Counted from the stretch's first letter, positions 1-5,663 are shown. The stretch is DNA of 6,557 nucleotides from Candidatus Micrarchaeia archaeon (GCA_041650355.1 JBAZLI010000054.1:1-6557), one strand, 5' to 3'. Translations and numbers: made by a program. The notes: generated from the letters alone by a model not told the origin.

Positions 1-266
1 CATCCCTCTATAAGCCGCTTTATCTCGCTGCTCGGAATTTCCGGAGGCACGAATATGCTCTCGTCAAGCGACGGCTGCACTGCCGCAGGCGCCTGGGCCG
101 GCCTGGGATCCTGCACTATGACCCCGAAGTGCAGCTGGATGCTGTGGTCGCACTTGGGGCATTTCGCCAGCATTGTGAAATCCGTCAGGAGCAGGTCCGT
201 GGTCAATGAGAGGGGAAATTCCATGCTGCACGCGCTGCACTTGAAGCTCTTGGTTATGTTGGTCAT
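1..266 (-). CDS. Zinc-ribbon-like small protein, C-terminus outside the window
   Basis: I do not recognise the family. The visible 88 residues run off the left edge. Two Cys-x2-Cys knuckles (C10/C13 and C36/C39, the second in the context KCPKC) are 22 residues apart, the usual layout of a four-cysteine zinc ribbon. After a short hydrophobic beta-like stretch (about 44-52) comes a flexible Pro/Ala/Gln-rich linker (about 53-66), then an acidic segment and the beginning of a possible helix (EIKRLIEG) at the edge. There is no signal peptide or membrane segment, so it is probably cytosolic. The ATG start is chosen because AAGGTGG lies just upstream (GGTGG at 272-276); an in-frame GTG three codons earlier overlaps that site and is less likely. 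It follows glmS by 50 bases on the same strand but has its own TATA-like box. Nucleic-acid or protein binding is possible by analogy with other zinc ribbons, but no specific role can be assigned. Confidence 0.75.
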   Translation of the reverse strand, partial: MTNITKSFKCSACSMEFPLSLTTDLLLTDFTMLAKCPKCDHSIQLHFGVIVQDPRPAQAPAAVQPSLDESIFVPPEIPSSEIKRLIEG

Positions 267-306
267 GCTATCCACCTTTTCGCCTTTTTGTCTCTATGCA
301 ACCTAT

Positions 307-314
307 CTTTATAA
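307..314 (-). promoter_or_regulatory. TATA-like box for the zinc-ribbon gene
   Basis: On the minus strand the bases directly after the glmS TAG stop read CATTATAAAG, a good archaeal box A. Counting about 26 bases from its centre puts transcription start near 285, giving a leader of roughly 19 bases that contains the GGTGG ribosome site at 272-276. That spacing is coherent, so the gene may be transcribed independently. No T-tract follows glmS on this strand, so read-through from glmS is also likely. The call rests on position and base composition only. Confidence 0.5.
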
Positions 315-316
315 TG

Positions 317-2053
317 CTATTCGACCGTGACCGATTTGGCCAGGTTCCTGGGCCTGTCCGGGTCTATGCCCCTCGACGTGCTGGTGTAGTACGCGAGAAG
401 CTGCAGCAGCGGGAGCGTCGCGAACGGATGCAACCCGGCAGGGGTTTTTTGTATCTCCAGGGCCACGTCAACCTCTTTCATCACGTCCGGGTCGCTGGTG
501 AGCGCTATCACGAAGGCGCCTCTCGCCTTAACCTCCTTTATGTTCCCGTGTATCTTCGGGAGCGTCTCGTCGCTTGGCGCGAGCGCTATCACCGGGACTC
601 CCTTGGCTATGAGGCTGAGCGGGCCGTGCTTGAGTTCACCGCCAGGATAAGCTTCTGCATGGAGGTACGAAAGTTCCTTCAATTTGAGCGCGCCCTCCAT
701 AGCTATCGGGTAGGAAAGGCCCCTTCCGAGGAAGAATATATTCTCTTTTTCCTTCAGCTTTTCCGAAAGCCGCTTCACGTCCTGCTCCCGGGCCAGCGCG
801 TTCTGCACTATCTCCGGGATTGAGGAAAGCCCCCTGCCCCCGAAAGCCAGCTTGTATATGACTGCGAGCTGTGATGAGAAAGTCTTGGTGGCCGCGACGC
901 TCACCTCAGGGCCCGCATGGAGGTAGACCACCATGTCCGAGGCGCGCACTATGCTCGAACCGACCACGTTGGTTATTGAAAGAATCTTCGCGCCGTTCGA
1001 TTTCGCGTATTTCACTGCCTGGAGCGTGTCCGCGGTCTCGCCGCTCTGCGAAATCGCTATCACCAGGGTTTCCTTCCCCGGGTTGGCTATGAACTGGTAC
1101 TCGGAGGCTATGAACGGCTTCGCGTTGAGCCCCATGTGCTTCTCGAGCAGGATTGAGAACGCGATGGCGGCGTGGTAGGAAGTGCCGCACGCGAGTATGT
1201 GCACGCTCCGCGCCTTCGAGATTAGCTTGCGCGCTTCCTCCACGTCGGTGGCGAGCGACTCGTGCAAAACTGTTTTCTGCTCGTGGATTTCCTTGAGCAT
1301 GAAATGCTGGAATCCGCCTTTTTCCGCGACTTCGGCGCTCCAGTTCACCTCCATAATCATGGGCTCGAGCTTTTTCCCGTCCAACGAGTATATTGCGTAT
1401 TCGCCCGCAGACGCGACCACTATGCTCTCGTCCCCTATGGGGATGACGCGTTTCGTGTACGGCAGTACCGCTGGAATGTCCGAGGCGAGCATGTTCTCCT
1501 TTTCCCCCAGGCCAAGTATGAGCGGGCTGTTCCTCCTCGCAGCGAAAAGCTTCTCTGAACCGGTTGAGATTGCTACAATCGCGTAGGAGCCCCTGAGCGC
1601 CCTTATGGCCTCGAAAAAAGCCTTTTCCAGAGGCATGGACTTCGCGTTCTCCTCTATTAGATGGGCCACCACTTCGCTGTCGGTCTCGCTGTCGAACTTG
1701 TGCCCTTTGGAAAGCAAATCCTGCTTCAGCGGGAGGTAATTCTCTATTACCCCATTATGGACCAAGGCTATGCTTTTGGAGCAGCTGGAATGCGGATGGG
1801 CATTTTCCTTGCACACGCGCCCATGGGTCGCCCATCTCGAGTGACCCAAGGCGATGTGGCCTTCTAGCGAGGTGAACATAAGGGAATTAGCGACATCATC
1901 CACCCTTCCCGCGTCCTTCCTTATCTCTATGGAGTTTTCCCCTGCTATGGCTATTCCTGCCGAATCGTAGCCCCTATACTCCAGAGTCTTCAGCCCCTGC
2001 AGTATCACTTCCGAAGCCTTCCTGAATCCAGCATAACCTATAATGCCGCACAT
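317..2053 (-). CDS. glmS: Glutamine--fructose-6-phosphate aminotransferase (isomerizing), GlmS
   Basis: Converts fructose-6-phosphate and glutamine to glucosamine-6-phosphate and glutamate (EC 2.6.1.16), the entry step to UDP-GlcNAc and surface glycans or protein glycosylation; cytosolic. At 578 residues it is slightly shorter than the E. coli enzyme (609). The N-terminal class II glutamine amidotransferase domain (about 2-230) begins MCGIIGY, with Cys2 as the nucleophile after Met removal, which fixes the start. It also has HSRWATHG (71-78), the NAHPH loop (84-88), the oxyanion pair N100-G101 and SETDSE (122-127). Two SIS sugar-isomerase domains follow, about 280-410 (ACGTSYH, SQSGETADT) and 435-560. 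Isomerase residues matching E. coli E481, K485, E488, H504 and K603 are present as E453, K457, E460, H476 and K573. The canonical tail AKSVTVE is intact. No clear Shine-Dalgarno precedes the ATG and a TATA-like box lies about 26 bases upstream, suggesting a leaderless mRNA. It is divergent from the carbonic anhydrase gene. The identification is secure. Confidence 0.98.
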   Translation of the reverse strand: MCGIIGYAGFRKASEVILQGLKTLEYRGYDSAGIAIAGENSIEIRKDAGRVDDVANSLMFTSLEGHIALGHSRWATHGRVCKENAHPHSSCSKSIALVHNGVIENYLPLKQDLLSKGHKFDSETDSEVVAHLIEENAKSMPLEKAFFEAIRALRGSYAIVAISTGSEKLFAARRNSPLILGLGEKENMLASDIPAVLPYTKRVIPIGDESIVVASAGEYAIYSLDGKKLEPMIMEVNWSAEVAEKGGFQHFMLKEIHEQKTVLHESLATDVEEARKLISKARSVHILACGTSYHAAIAFSILLEKHMGLNAKPFIASEYQFIANPGKETLVIAISQSGETADTLQAVKYAKSNGAKILSITNVVGSSIVRASDMVVYLHAGPEVSVAATKTFSSQLAVIYKLAFGGRGLSSIPEIVQNALAREQDVKRLSEKLKEKENIFFLGRGLSYPIAMEGALKLKELSYLHAEAYPGGELKHGPLSLIAKGVPVIALAPSDETLPKIHGNIKEVKARGAFVIALTSDPDVMKEVDVALEIQKTPAGLHPFATLPLLQLLAYYTSTSRGIDPDRPRNLAKSVTVE

Positions 2054-2075
2054 GCAAATGAGGTTCGCAGCAAAG

Positions 2076-2092
2076 CCTAATAAACATTATAC
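2076..2092. promoter_or_regulatory. Overlapping divergent TATA-like boxes for glmS and carbonic anhydrase
   Basis: The 90-base gap between the divergent genes has an AT-rich core. On the minus strand TTTATTAGG (2076-2084) would place the glmS start site at about 2054, right at the ATG, consistent with a leaderless message and the missing ribosome site. On the plus strand ACATTATAC (2084-2092) would place the carbonic anhydrase start at about 2114, giving a 30-base leader with a GGTGA ribosome site at 2135-2139, four bases before its ATG. A second minus-strand option is GTATAATG (2085-2092). The boxes abut, so both polymerases could compete for this site. This is inferred from sequence pattern only. 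Confidence 0.4.
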
Positions 2093-2143
2093 GCAAAATG
2101 GTTTAGCGAAAAATAAATGGCTTAGAATGAATAGGGTGAAACC

Positions 2144-2704
2144 ATGGCAGTGGAAAAATTGTTGGAAGGGAACATGAGATTCAGAAGCCAGCCTGCGCAG
2201 AAGGACCTTGCGAAGATGAGGGCTGAAACGCTGGACGGGCAGGCCCCGTACGCGATAGTGCTCACGTGCAGCGATTCGCGCGTGCCTCCGGAGCATATCT
2301 TTGATGCCGGCATAGGGGCGATATTCGTGATAAGGAACGCTGGCAACGTGGCTGACAAGGTGGCGCTCGGAAGCATAGAATACGCTGCTGAGCACCTGCA
2401 CACGCCCCTGCTCGTGGTCATGGGGCATGAGAAATGCGGCGCGGTTAAAGCTGCATGGGAGCTTCCTGAAGGCCAGCACGCCGAGGGAAACATCGCGGAC
2501 ATAGTTAAAAAGATTGAGAAATCCGTGAAGAAGATGAAGAAGAAAGGCAAGGACATTGAGGATGCTGCGCGCGAGAATGTGAAGAACCAGATGAAGACGA
2601 TATTAAGGAAGAGCGCGATATGCAAGAAGCTCGTGGAAGAAGGAAAACTCAAAATAGTGGGTGCGAAATACAAGCTTTCGGACGGGAGCGTTGAGTTCTT
2701 CTAG
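2144..2704 (+). CDS. Beta-class carbonic anhydrase
   Basis: Interconverts CO2 and bicarbonate (EC 4.2.1.1) with a zinc ion; cytosolic, no signal peptide. Its 186 residues are at the short end of the beta class but both ends look complete. The N-terminal helix carries LLEGNMRF (6-13), typical of the family. The zinc/active-site motif CSDSRVPPE starts at C42, giving ligand C42 and the Asp44-Arg46 dyad; H95 and C98 in GHEKCGA (94-100) are the other ligands. IRNAGN (63-68) is the conserved strand-turn after the first motif. A Lys-rich helical stretch (about 120-155) precedes the C-terminal strands ending GSVEFF. Residues 39 and 41 are Val and Thr, not the Trp and Gly I associate with the bicarbonate-inhibited type II enzymes, so a type I-like site is more likely (tentative). 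GGGTGA (2134-2139) supports the ATG. The gene is alone on this strand, divergent from glmS and convergent with tdh. It probably supplies bicarbonate to carboxylases. Confidence 0.96.
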   Translation: MAVEKLLEGNMRFRSQPAQKDLAKMRAETLDGQAPYAIVLTCSDSRVPPEHIFDAGIGAIFVIRNAGNVADKVALGSIEYAAEHLHTPLLVVMGHEKCGAVKAAWELPEGQHAEGNIADIVKKIEKSVKKMKKKGKDIEDAARENVKNQMKTILRKSAICKKLVEEGKLKIVGAKYKLSDGSVEFF

Positions 2705-2737
2705 TTTTTCTTTTCATTCTCTATTTTTTTATTGTTT
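2704..2737 (+). terminator. T-tract terminator after carbonic anhydrase
   Basis: Straight after the TAG stop, the plus strand has a chain of T runs (2705-2709, 2711-2714, a run of seven at 2724-2730, and 2735-2738) with no GC hairpin. This is the usual intrinsic terminator form in archaea. It fills the whole 33-base gap to the convergent tdh stop. It works in the plus direction only, because the minus strand here is A-rich. Confidence 0.65.
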
Positions 2738-3670
2738 TCAGTATTTTACCCCTAATTTTTCCGAAAGCCTTTCCATCATCTCTTTGGTCATTTTTTCAAG
2801 AGTGTATTCGTGCTTCCAGCCCCAGTCGCGCCTCGCATCCGAATCGTCTATTGATTTCGGCCATGAGTCCGCGATTTTCTGCCTGAATTCAGGAATATGC
2901 TTCTTCACTTCCGCAGCTATTTCCTTCGGAGAGAAGCTCACTGCAGCAAGGTTGTAGCTCGTGCGTATCGCTATTCTTGAAGCAGGGGCTTCCATGATGC
3001 CGATTGTGGCTTTTATTGCGTCCGGCATGTACATCATGGGCAGCGTGCTGTCTTCCCCGAGGAAGCAGGCGTATTGCTTTTTCTGCAGGGCTTCGTAGAA
3101 GATTGCGATTGCGTAATCGGTCGTGCCCCCGCCGGGAAGGGCTTTGTAGCTTATCAGGCCCGGGTACCTCAAACTCCTCACGTCCACGCCGAATTTGAGG
3201 AAGTAATACTGGCAGAGAAGCTCGCCCGCGACTTTGGTGACTCCGTACATCGTGGTCGGCTCGAGCACCGTGCGCTGGGGCGTGCTGTCTCTGGGAGTGG
3301 TGGGGCCGAAGGCTGCAATTGAGCTGGGCCAGAACACCTTTATTTTGTATTCCCTGGCCAAATCAAGCACGTTCTTCAGGCTCCCCATGTTGACTTTCCA
3401 CGCTAGTTCCGGATCCTGCTCGCCCTTCGCTGAGAGTATCGAGGCGAGATGGTAAACGGTTTTGATGTCGTACTTCTTCACCAGGGACTCCAGGGCACTT
3501 TTGTCCGCTGCGTCTGCGAACTCGAACGGCCCATGCAAAAGCTCCTGGCTCGGCTTTGCCCGGCTCCCCATTCCAACGACATTTTCATTCCCGAATTTCG
3601 CGCGGAGCTCGGGCACCAAATCCGAGCCTATCTGCCCGGTAGCCCCTATCACCAGAATCCTTTCAGCCAT
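2738..3670 (-). CDS. tdh: L-threonine 3-dehydrogenase, extended short-chain (SDR) type
   Basis: Oxidises L-threonine to 2-amino-3-ketobutyrate with NAD+ (EC 1.1.1.103); cytosolic. The 310 residues form one extended-SDR/epimerase-like protein. The Rossmann motif GATGQIG (9-15) binds NAD; the catalytic YxxxK is Y142-K146, with candidate Ser116/Ser117 in PSS. Family hallmarks separating it from sugar epimerases are PGGGTTDYAIAIFYEA (179-194), the LPMMYMPD segment (210-217) and SWPKSIDDSDARRDWGW (269-285), as in the SDR-type threonine dehydrogenases of Flavobacterium, Thermoplasma and animals. It is unrelated in fold to the zinc-dependent TDH of E. coli and Pyrococcus. It lies eight bases after kbl, whose product uses this enzyme's unstable product, which strongly supports the assignment. 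AGGTGG four bases before the ATG fixes the start. The fallback is another NAD-dependent epimerase, which I consider unlikely. Confidence 0.93.
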   Translation of the reverse strand: MAERILVIGATGQIGSDLVPELRAKFGNENVVGMGSRAKPSQELLHGPFEFADAADKSALESLVKKYDIKTVYHLASILSAKGEQDPELAWKVNMGSLKNVLDLAREYKIKVFWPSSIAAFGPTTPRDSTPQRTVLEPTTMYGVTKVAGELLCQYYFLKFGVDVRSLRYPGLISYKALPGGGTTDYAIAIFYEALQKKQYACFLGEDSTLPMMYMPDAIKATIGIMEAPASRIAIRTSYNLAAVSFSPKEIAAEVKKHIPEFRQKIADSWPKSIDDSDARRDWGWKHEYTLEKMTKEMMERLSEKLGVKY

Positions 3671-3674
3671 CCAA

Positions 3675-3680
3675 CCACCT
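3675..3680 (-). promoter_or_regulatory. tdh ribosome site overlapping the kbl stop codon
   Basis: On the minus strand the kbl stop and the tdh ribosome site are fused as TAGGTGG, followed four bases later by the tdh ATG. The intergenic distance is eight bases. This arrangement implies a bicistronic kbl-tdh mRNA with translational coupling, fitting two enzymes joined by an unstable intermediate. Confidence 0.8.
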
Positions 3681-4884
3681 ATTTCACGATTCCGAGCTCC
3701 TTCCCCACTTTCCCGAATTTCTCCAGCGCGAAATCCAAGTCCTCCTTGGAGAAGTCCGCGCGTATCATCGTCCTGATTCTCGCTTTCCCTTTCGCGACCA
3801 TCGGGAAAACTATGGGCAAAGCGTAAACCCCTTCCTCGAAGAGTTTCAGGCTCAAATCCCTTGCTTTTGATTCATCGTAAGTCATTACAGGGGTGATGGG
3901 CGTTTCGCTTTCCCCCGTGTCAAAGCCGATTTCTTTTGCTCTCGCCTTGAAGTATTTTGTATTTTCCCACAGTTTTTTCACGAGCGCGTCGTCCCCCTCA
4001 AGCACTTCAAGCGCCTTTATGCTCGCCGCGATTACGGCGGGCGGCTGGGAACCTGTGAGCAGGTAGGTCCTGGATTTGTTGAGCAGGTATTTCTTTATCG
4101 TTTTGGTGGTTGCGATGAGACCGCCCATCGTTCCGAAGCCCTTTGAGAACGTGCCCATCTCCATGTCCACTTTTCCGTCCAGATTGAAATGGCTCACGAT
4201 TCCCCGTCCGTGGCTTCCCAGAACTCCGTCCCCGTGCGCATCGTCCACGTATATGTGCGCCCCGTACTGGTCCGCAAGCGCGCAAATTTTATCCAGCGGC
4301 GCGATGTCCCCGTCCATCGAGAAAACCCCGTCTGTGATTATCCATATTCTTCTGTAGGCCTTGGCTTTCGTACCCTCAAGCACGCGCTTCAAATCGTCCA
4401 TGTCCTTGTGCTTGAATATCGCGCGCTCGGCTTTGGTGAGCCGCACGCCGTCTATTATCGAGCCGTGGTTGAGCTCATCGGAAATTATCAAATCGCCTTC
4501 GCCTGCGATTGCCGGAATCGCGCCGGAATTCGCGGTAAACCCAGTATTGTAGTAAATCGCGTCCTCAGTGCGCTTGAAGCGCGCTATCGTTTCCTCAAGC
4601 TTCAGATGAAGTGCCATGTTCCCTGCGATGGGGCGCACAGAACCGCTCCCTGCACCGTATTTTTTCACCGCCTCTATCGCCGCTTCCTTCACTTCAGGAT
4701 GGTTGGACAGCCCCAGATAGTTATTGGAGCAGAACATGAGCACTTTTTTTCCGCTCACCACGCTCCAGGGCTCCGAAGCGCTTTCCAGGGATTTCGGGTT
4801 CCAAAGCAGGTTCTTCTCCCCTAAATCCTTGAGCTCTGCGCCGAACTGCTGCTCCAAAGAAAGAATAGCCTTGCTTTTCTCCAT
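3679..4884 (-). CDS. kbl: Glycine C-acetyltransferase (2-amino-3-ketobutyrate CoA ligase), Kbl
   Basis: Cleaves 2-amino-3-ketobutyrate with CoA into glycine and acetyl-CoA (EC 2.3.1.29). It is a PLP fold-type I enzyme of the alpha-oxoamine synthase family; 401 residues, close to the usual 395-400. Visible motifs in order: SNNYLGLSNHP (53-63); GSGSVRPIAGN (79-89); NTGFTAN (113-119); DELNHGS (136-142), with H140 expected to stack on PLP; TDGVFSMDGD (184-193); DDAHGDG (214-220), with D214 and H217 as cofactor contacts; and FSKGFG (246-251), with K248 the predicted Schiff-base lysine. The C-terminal ARIRTMIRADFSKEDLDFAL is typical of the family. BioF and other alpha-oxoamine synthases share these motifs, so the specific name depends on the downstream threonine dehydrogenase and the absence of biotin genes here. 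GGTGA (4889-4893) four bases before the ATG supports the start. It is the first gene of the kbl-tdh operon. Confidence 0.93.
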   Translation of the reverse strand: MEKSKAILSLEQQFGAELKDLGEKNLLWNPKSLESASEPWSVVSGKKVLMFCSNNYLGLSNHPEVKEAAIEAVKKYGAGSGSVRPIAGNMALHLKLEETIARFKRTEDAIYYNTGFTANSGAIPAIAGEGDLIISDELNHGSIIDGVRLTKAERAIFKHKDMDDLKRVLEGTKAKAYRRIWIITDGVFSMDGDIAPLDKICALADQYGAHIYVDDAHGDGVLGSHGRGIVSHFNLDGKVDMEMGTFSKGFGTMGGLIATTKTIKKYLLNKSRTYLLTGSQPPAVIAASIKALEVLEGDDALVKKLWENTKYFKARAKEIGFDTGESETPITPVMTYDESKARDLSLKLFEEGVYALPIVFPMVAKGKARIRTMIRADFSKEDLDFALEKFGKVGKELGIVK

Positions 4885-4888
4885 CCCA

Positions 4889-4926
4889 TCACCAGGAAAT
4901 ATTTGGAAGAGGGGGTTTAAAATAAG
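4889..4926 (-). promoter_or_regulatory. Promoter and ribosome site of the kbl-tdh operon
   Basis: Reading the minus strand, CTTATTTTAAA (4916-4926) is a TATA-like element. About 26 bases downstream falls near 4895, leaving a leader of only about 11 bases that consists mainly of the GGTGA ribosome site at 4889-4893 and its spacer. A C-rich run (complement of 4911-4915) follows the box. The spacing is coherent but unconfirmed. Confidence 0.5.
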
Positions 4927-4979
4927 ACGGTTTTGGCGTCGTCAAAGGGCACGAGAACGCGAAAAATTCTATTTAACGG

Positions 4980-4998
4980 GAAAATTTCGTAAATTTTC
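4980..4998. repeat. AT-rich inverted repeat, 8-bp arms, 3-base spacer
   Basis: GAAAATTT, then CGT, then AAATTTTC: a perfect inverted repeat. In RNA it could extend by G4979-U4999 and G4978-C5000. It sits about 55 bases upstream of the kbl box and next to a TATA-like TATTTAA. A dimeric-regulator operator is the simplest reading; an RNA hairpin is the alternative. AT-rich palindromes also arise by chance. Confidence 0.5.
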
Positions 4999-5109
4999 TC
5001 GGCATTTCCGGCTATCTTCGGCTATGCAGAAGAGCTAGTCATTCGCAAACGACTGGATGCTGGAAAAATCATTGTCCGCAGACAACGGGATTTGCAAATG
5101 GGAACCGCA

Positions 5110-5128
5110 TCTCCGCGAGGCGCGGAGA
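5110..5128. repeat. GC-rich hairpin 1, 8-bp stem, 3-base loop
   Basis: TCTCCGCG pairs perfectly with CGCGGAGA around an AGG loop. A longer alternative pairs 5108-5110 with 5130-5132 across a two-base bulge, which would compete with the base of the adjacent hairpin. The stem itself is plain in the sequence; its function is unknown. Confidence 0.7.
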
Positions 5129-5130
5129 GA

Positions 5131-5150
5131 TGCCGCCTAAGCAGGCGGCA
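5131..5150. repeat. GC-rich hairpin 2, 8-bp stem, 4-base loop
   Basis: TGCCGCCT pairs perfectly with AGGCGGCA around an AAGC loop. It begins two bases after hairpin 1, so the pair could stack end to end as one unit. It lies 33 bases upstream of the ACT-gene TATA box. No U-tract follows, so it is not a bacterial-style terminator. The even loop size rules out a tRNA anticodon arm. Confidence 0.7.
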
Positions 5151-5182
5151 CTGAGTTCGAATTTACGAATACAAGCACAAAA

Positions 5183-5191
5183 TTTATATAT
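5183..5191 (+). promoter_or_regulatory. TATA box for the ACT-prf1 pair
   Basis: TTTATATAT preceded by A-rich sequence (CACAAAA) is the best match to archaeal box A and its upstream element in the window. The predicted start site is near 5213, giving a leader of about 30 bases before the ACT ATG. Since the ACT gene overlaps prf1, this promoter probably drives both. Confidence 0.65.
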
Positions 5192-5217
5192 TCTCGGAGC
5201 CTATCTCAATTTATCTT

Positions 5218-5247
5218 ATGATTGCGCATCAGCAGGTGGTGGGATGA
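5218..5247 (+). other. Possible nine-codon upstream mini-ORF ending on the ACT start
   Basis: An ATG about five bases after the predicted transcription start opens a frame reading MIAHQQVVG. Its TGA stop overlaps the ACT gene's ATG as ATGA. The doubled GTG GTG codons are also the ribosome site of the ACT gene, so the reading frame may be a by-product of that site. If translated, it would couple to the ACT gene from a near-leaderless start. Evidence is positional only. Confidence 0.25.
5235..5239 (+). promoter_or_regulatory. Ribosome site that sets the ACT-gene start
   Basis: AGGTGG ends four bases before the ATG at 5244, the same spacing as for carbonic anhydrase, kbl and tdh in this window. 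It argues against the in-frame upstream ATG at 5130, which lies inside the tandem hairpins and before the TATA box. Confidence 0.8.
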
Positions 5248-5663
5248 TAAAGGAGATAATACTGCTAGCCAAGGACAGGCTGGGCCTGGTGGCCGACGTT
5301 TCCTACGTGCTTGCAAAGGAGAAGATAAACATAGAGCAAATAAACGTCAGCGTGGTTGACGAGAAGGCAATCATCATGCTCGGCGTGGCAAGCGCGAAGC
5401 ATGAGAAGGCCAAGGTGGCGCTGGAGCGCAACGGCTTCGAAATCCTGCCCGCGAAATCCATAGTGGTGAGGCTGGACGACACGCCCGGCACGCTGGCCGA
5501 AGTGTCCAGGAAGCTAAGCGGTGCGAAGGTGAACGTGCTGAACATCCACATACTGGGCAAGAAGGACGGGAGCGTTTTTGATTCAATTGTCGTGGACCGG
5601 CCCAGGGAGGCCAGGAAAGTGCTCGGCAGCGCGGTCGTTAACGAGAGCGAGTGGACCCGATGA
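5244..5663 (+). CDS. Protein of two tandem ACT domains, putative amino-acid sensor
   Basis: ACT domains bind amino acids or similar small ligands and usually control an attached or partner enzyme. These 139 residues hold only two: ACT-1 (about 2-70), opening IILLAKDRLGLVADVSYVLA, and ACT-2 (about 72-132), opening VVRLDDTPGTLAEVSRKL. Each has the strand-turn-helix start with the ligand-site Gly of the family (G14 in DRLG, G82 in DTPG), followed by an IEQINV- or VLNIHI-type second strand. No catalytic domain, signal peptide or membrane segment is present, so it is likely a stand-alone cytosolic regulator that dimerises or binds an enzyme. The start is fixed by AGGTGG and by the TATA box. A 38-residue longer version from 5130 is rejected because it would be encoded by hairpin and promoter DNA. 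Its TGA overlaps the prf1 ATG. The ligand cannot be read from the sequence. Confidence 0.88.
   Translation: MIKEIILLAKDRLGLVADVSYVLAKEKINIEQINVSVVDEKAIIMLGVASAKHEKAKVALERNGFEILPAKSIVVRLDDTPGTLAEVSRKLSGAKVNVLNIHILGKKDGSVFDSIVVDRPREARKVLGSAVVNESEWTR

Larger units (their letters stand above)
4927..5182. other. Non-coding gap rich in short inverted repeats; possible structured RNA
   Basis: No convincing reading frame fills this part of the 359-base kbl-ACT gap. From left to right it holds: a TATA-like TATTTAA (4970-4976); the AT-rich inverted repeat at 4980-4998; GCAT/ATGC (5002-5005 with 5024-5027) enclosing CCG/CGG (5008-5010 with 5019-5021); a six-pair arm with one G-U, 5035-5040 with 5051-5056; TTGTC/GACAA (5072-5076 with 5081-5085); the palindrome ATTTGCAAAT (5090-5099); two 8-bp GC-rich hairpins (5110-5128 and 5131-5150); and TTCG/CGAA (5156-5159 with 5166-5169). 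The kbl promoter points away and the ACT promoter lies after it, so neither predicted transcript includes it. If TATTTAA is a promoter, an RNA could begin near 5000. I cannot match it to a known RNA family; the shorter stems could be chance. Confidence 0.35.

Noticed and set aside
296..823. Plus-strand frames of up to 175 codons over glmS
   Set aside because: glmS is intact with every catalytic residue; these frames have no family motifs and overlap it entirely.
2122..2673. A 183-codon minus-strand frame opposite carbonic anhydrase
   Set aside because: It is the reverse of a complete, motif-bearing beta carbonic anhydrase; the hydrophobic stretches come from antisense of Lys/Glu codons.
5151..5170. 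A tRNA T-arm-like GTTCGAAT after two hairpins
   Set aside because: The flanking five-base segments do not pair, no seven-base acceptor stem or anticodon arm with a seven-base loop can be built, and the reverse strand gives nothing better.
5000..5180. A box C/D or H/ACA guide RNA
   Set aside because: I found no convincing RTGATGA plus CTGA pair at proper spacing, and no hairpin with a pseudouridylation-type internal loop followed by ACA.
5130..5243. An N-terminal extension of the ACT protein from an upstream in-frame ATG
   Set aside because: It would be encoded by hairpin 2 and the TATA box, and begins before the predicted transcription start. The ATG at 5244 has a good ribosome site and begins exactly at the first ACT strand.
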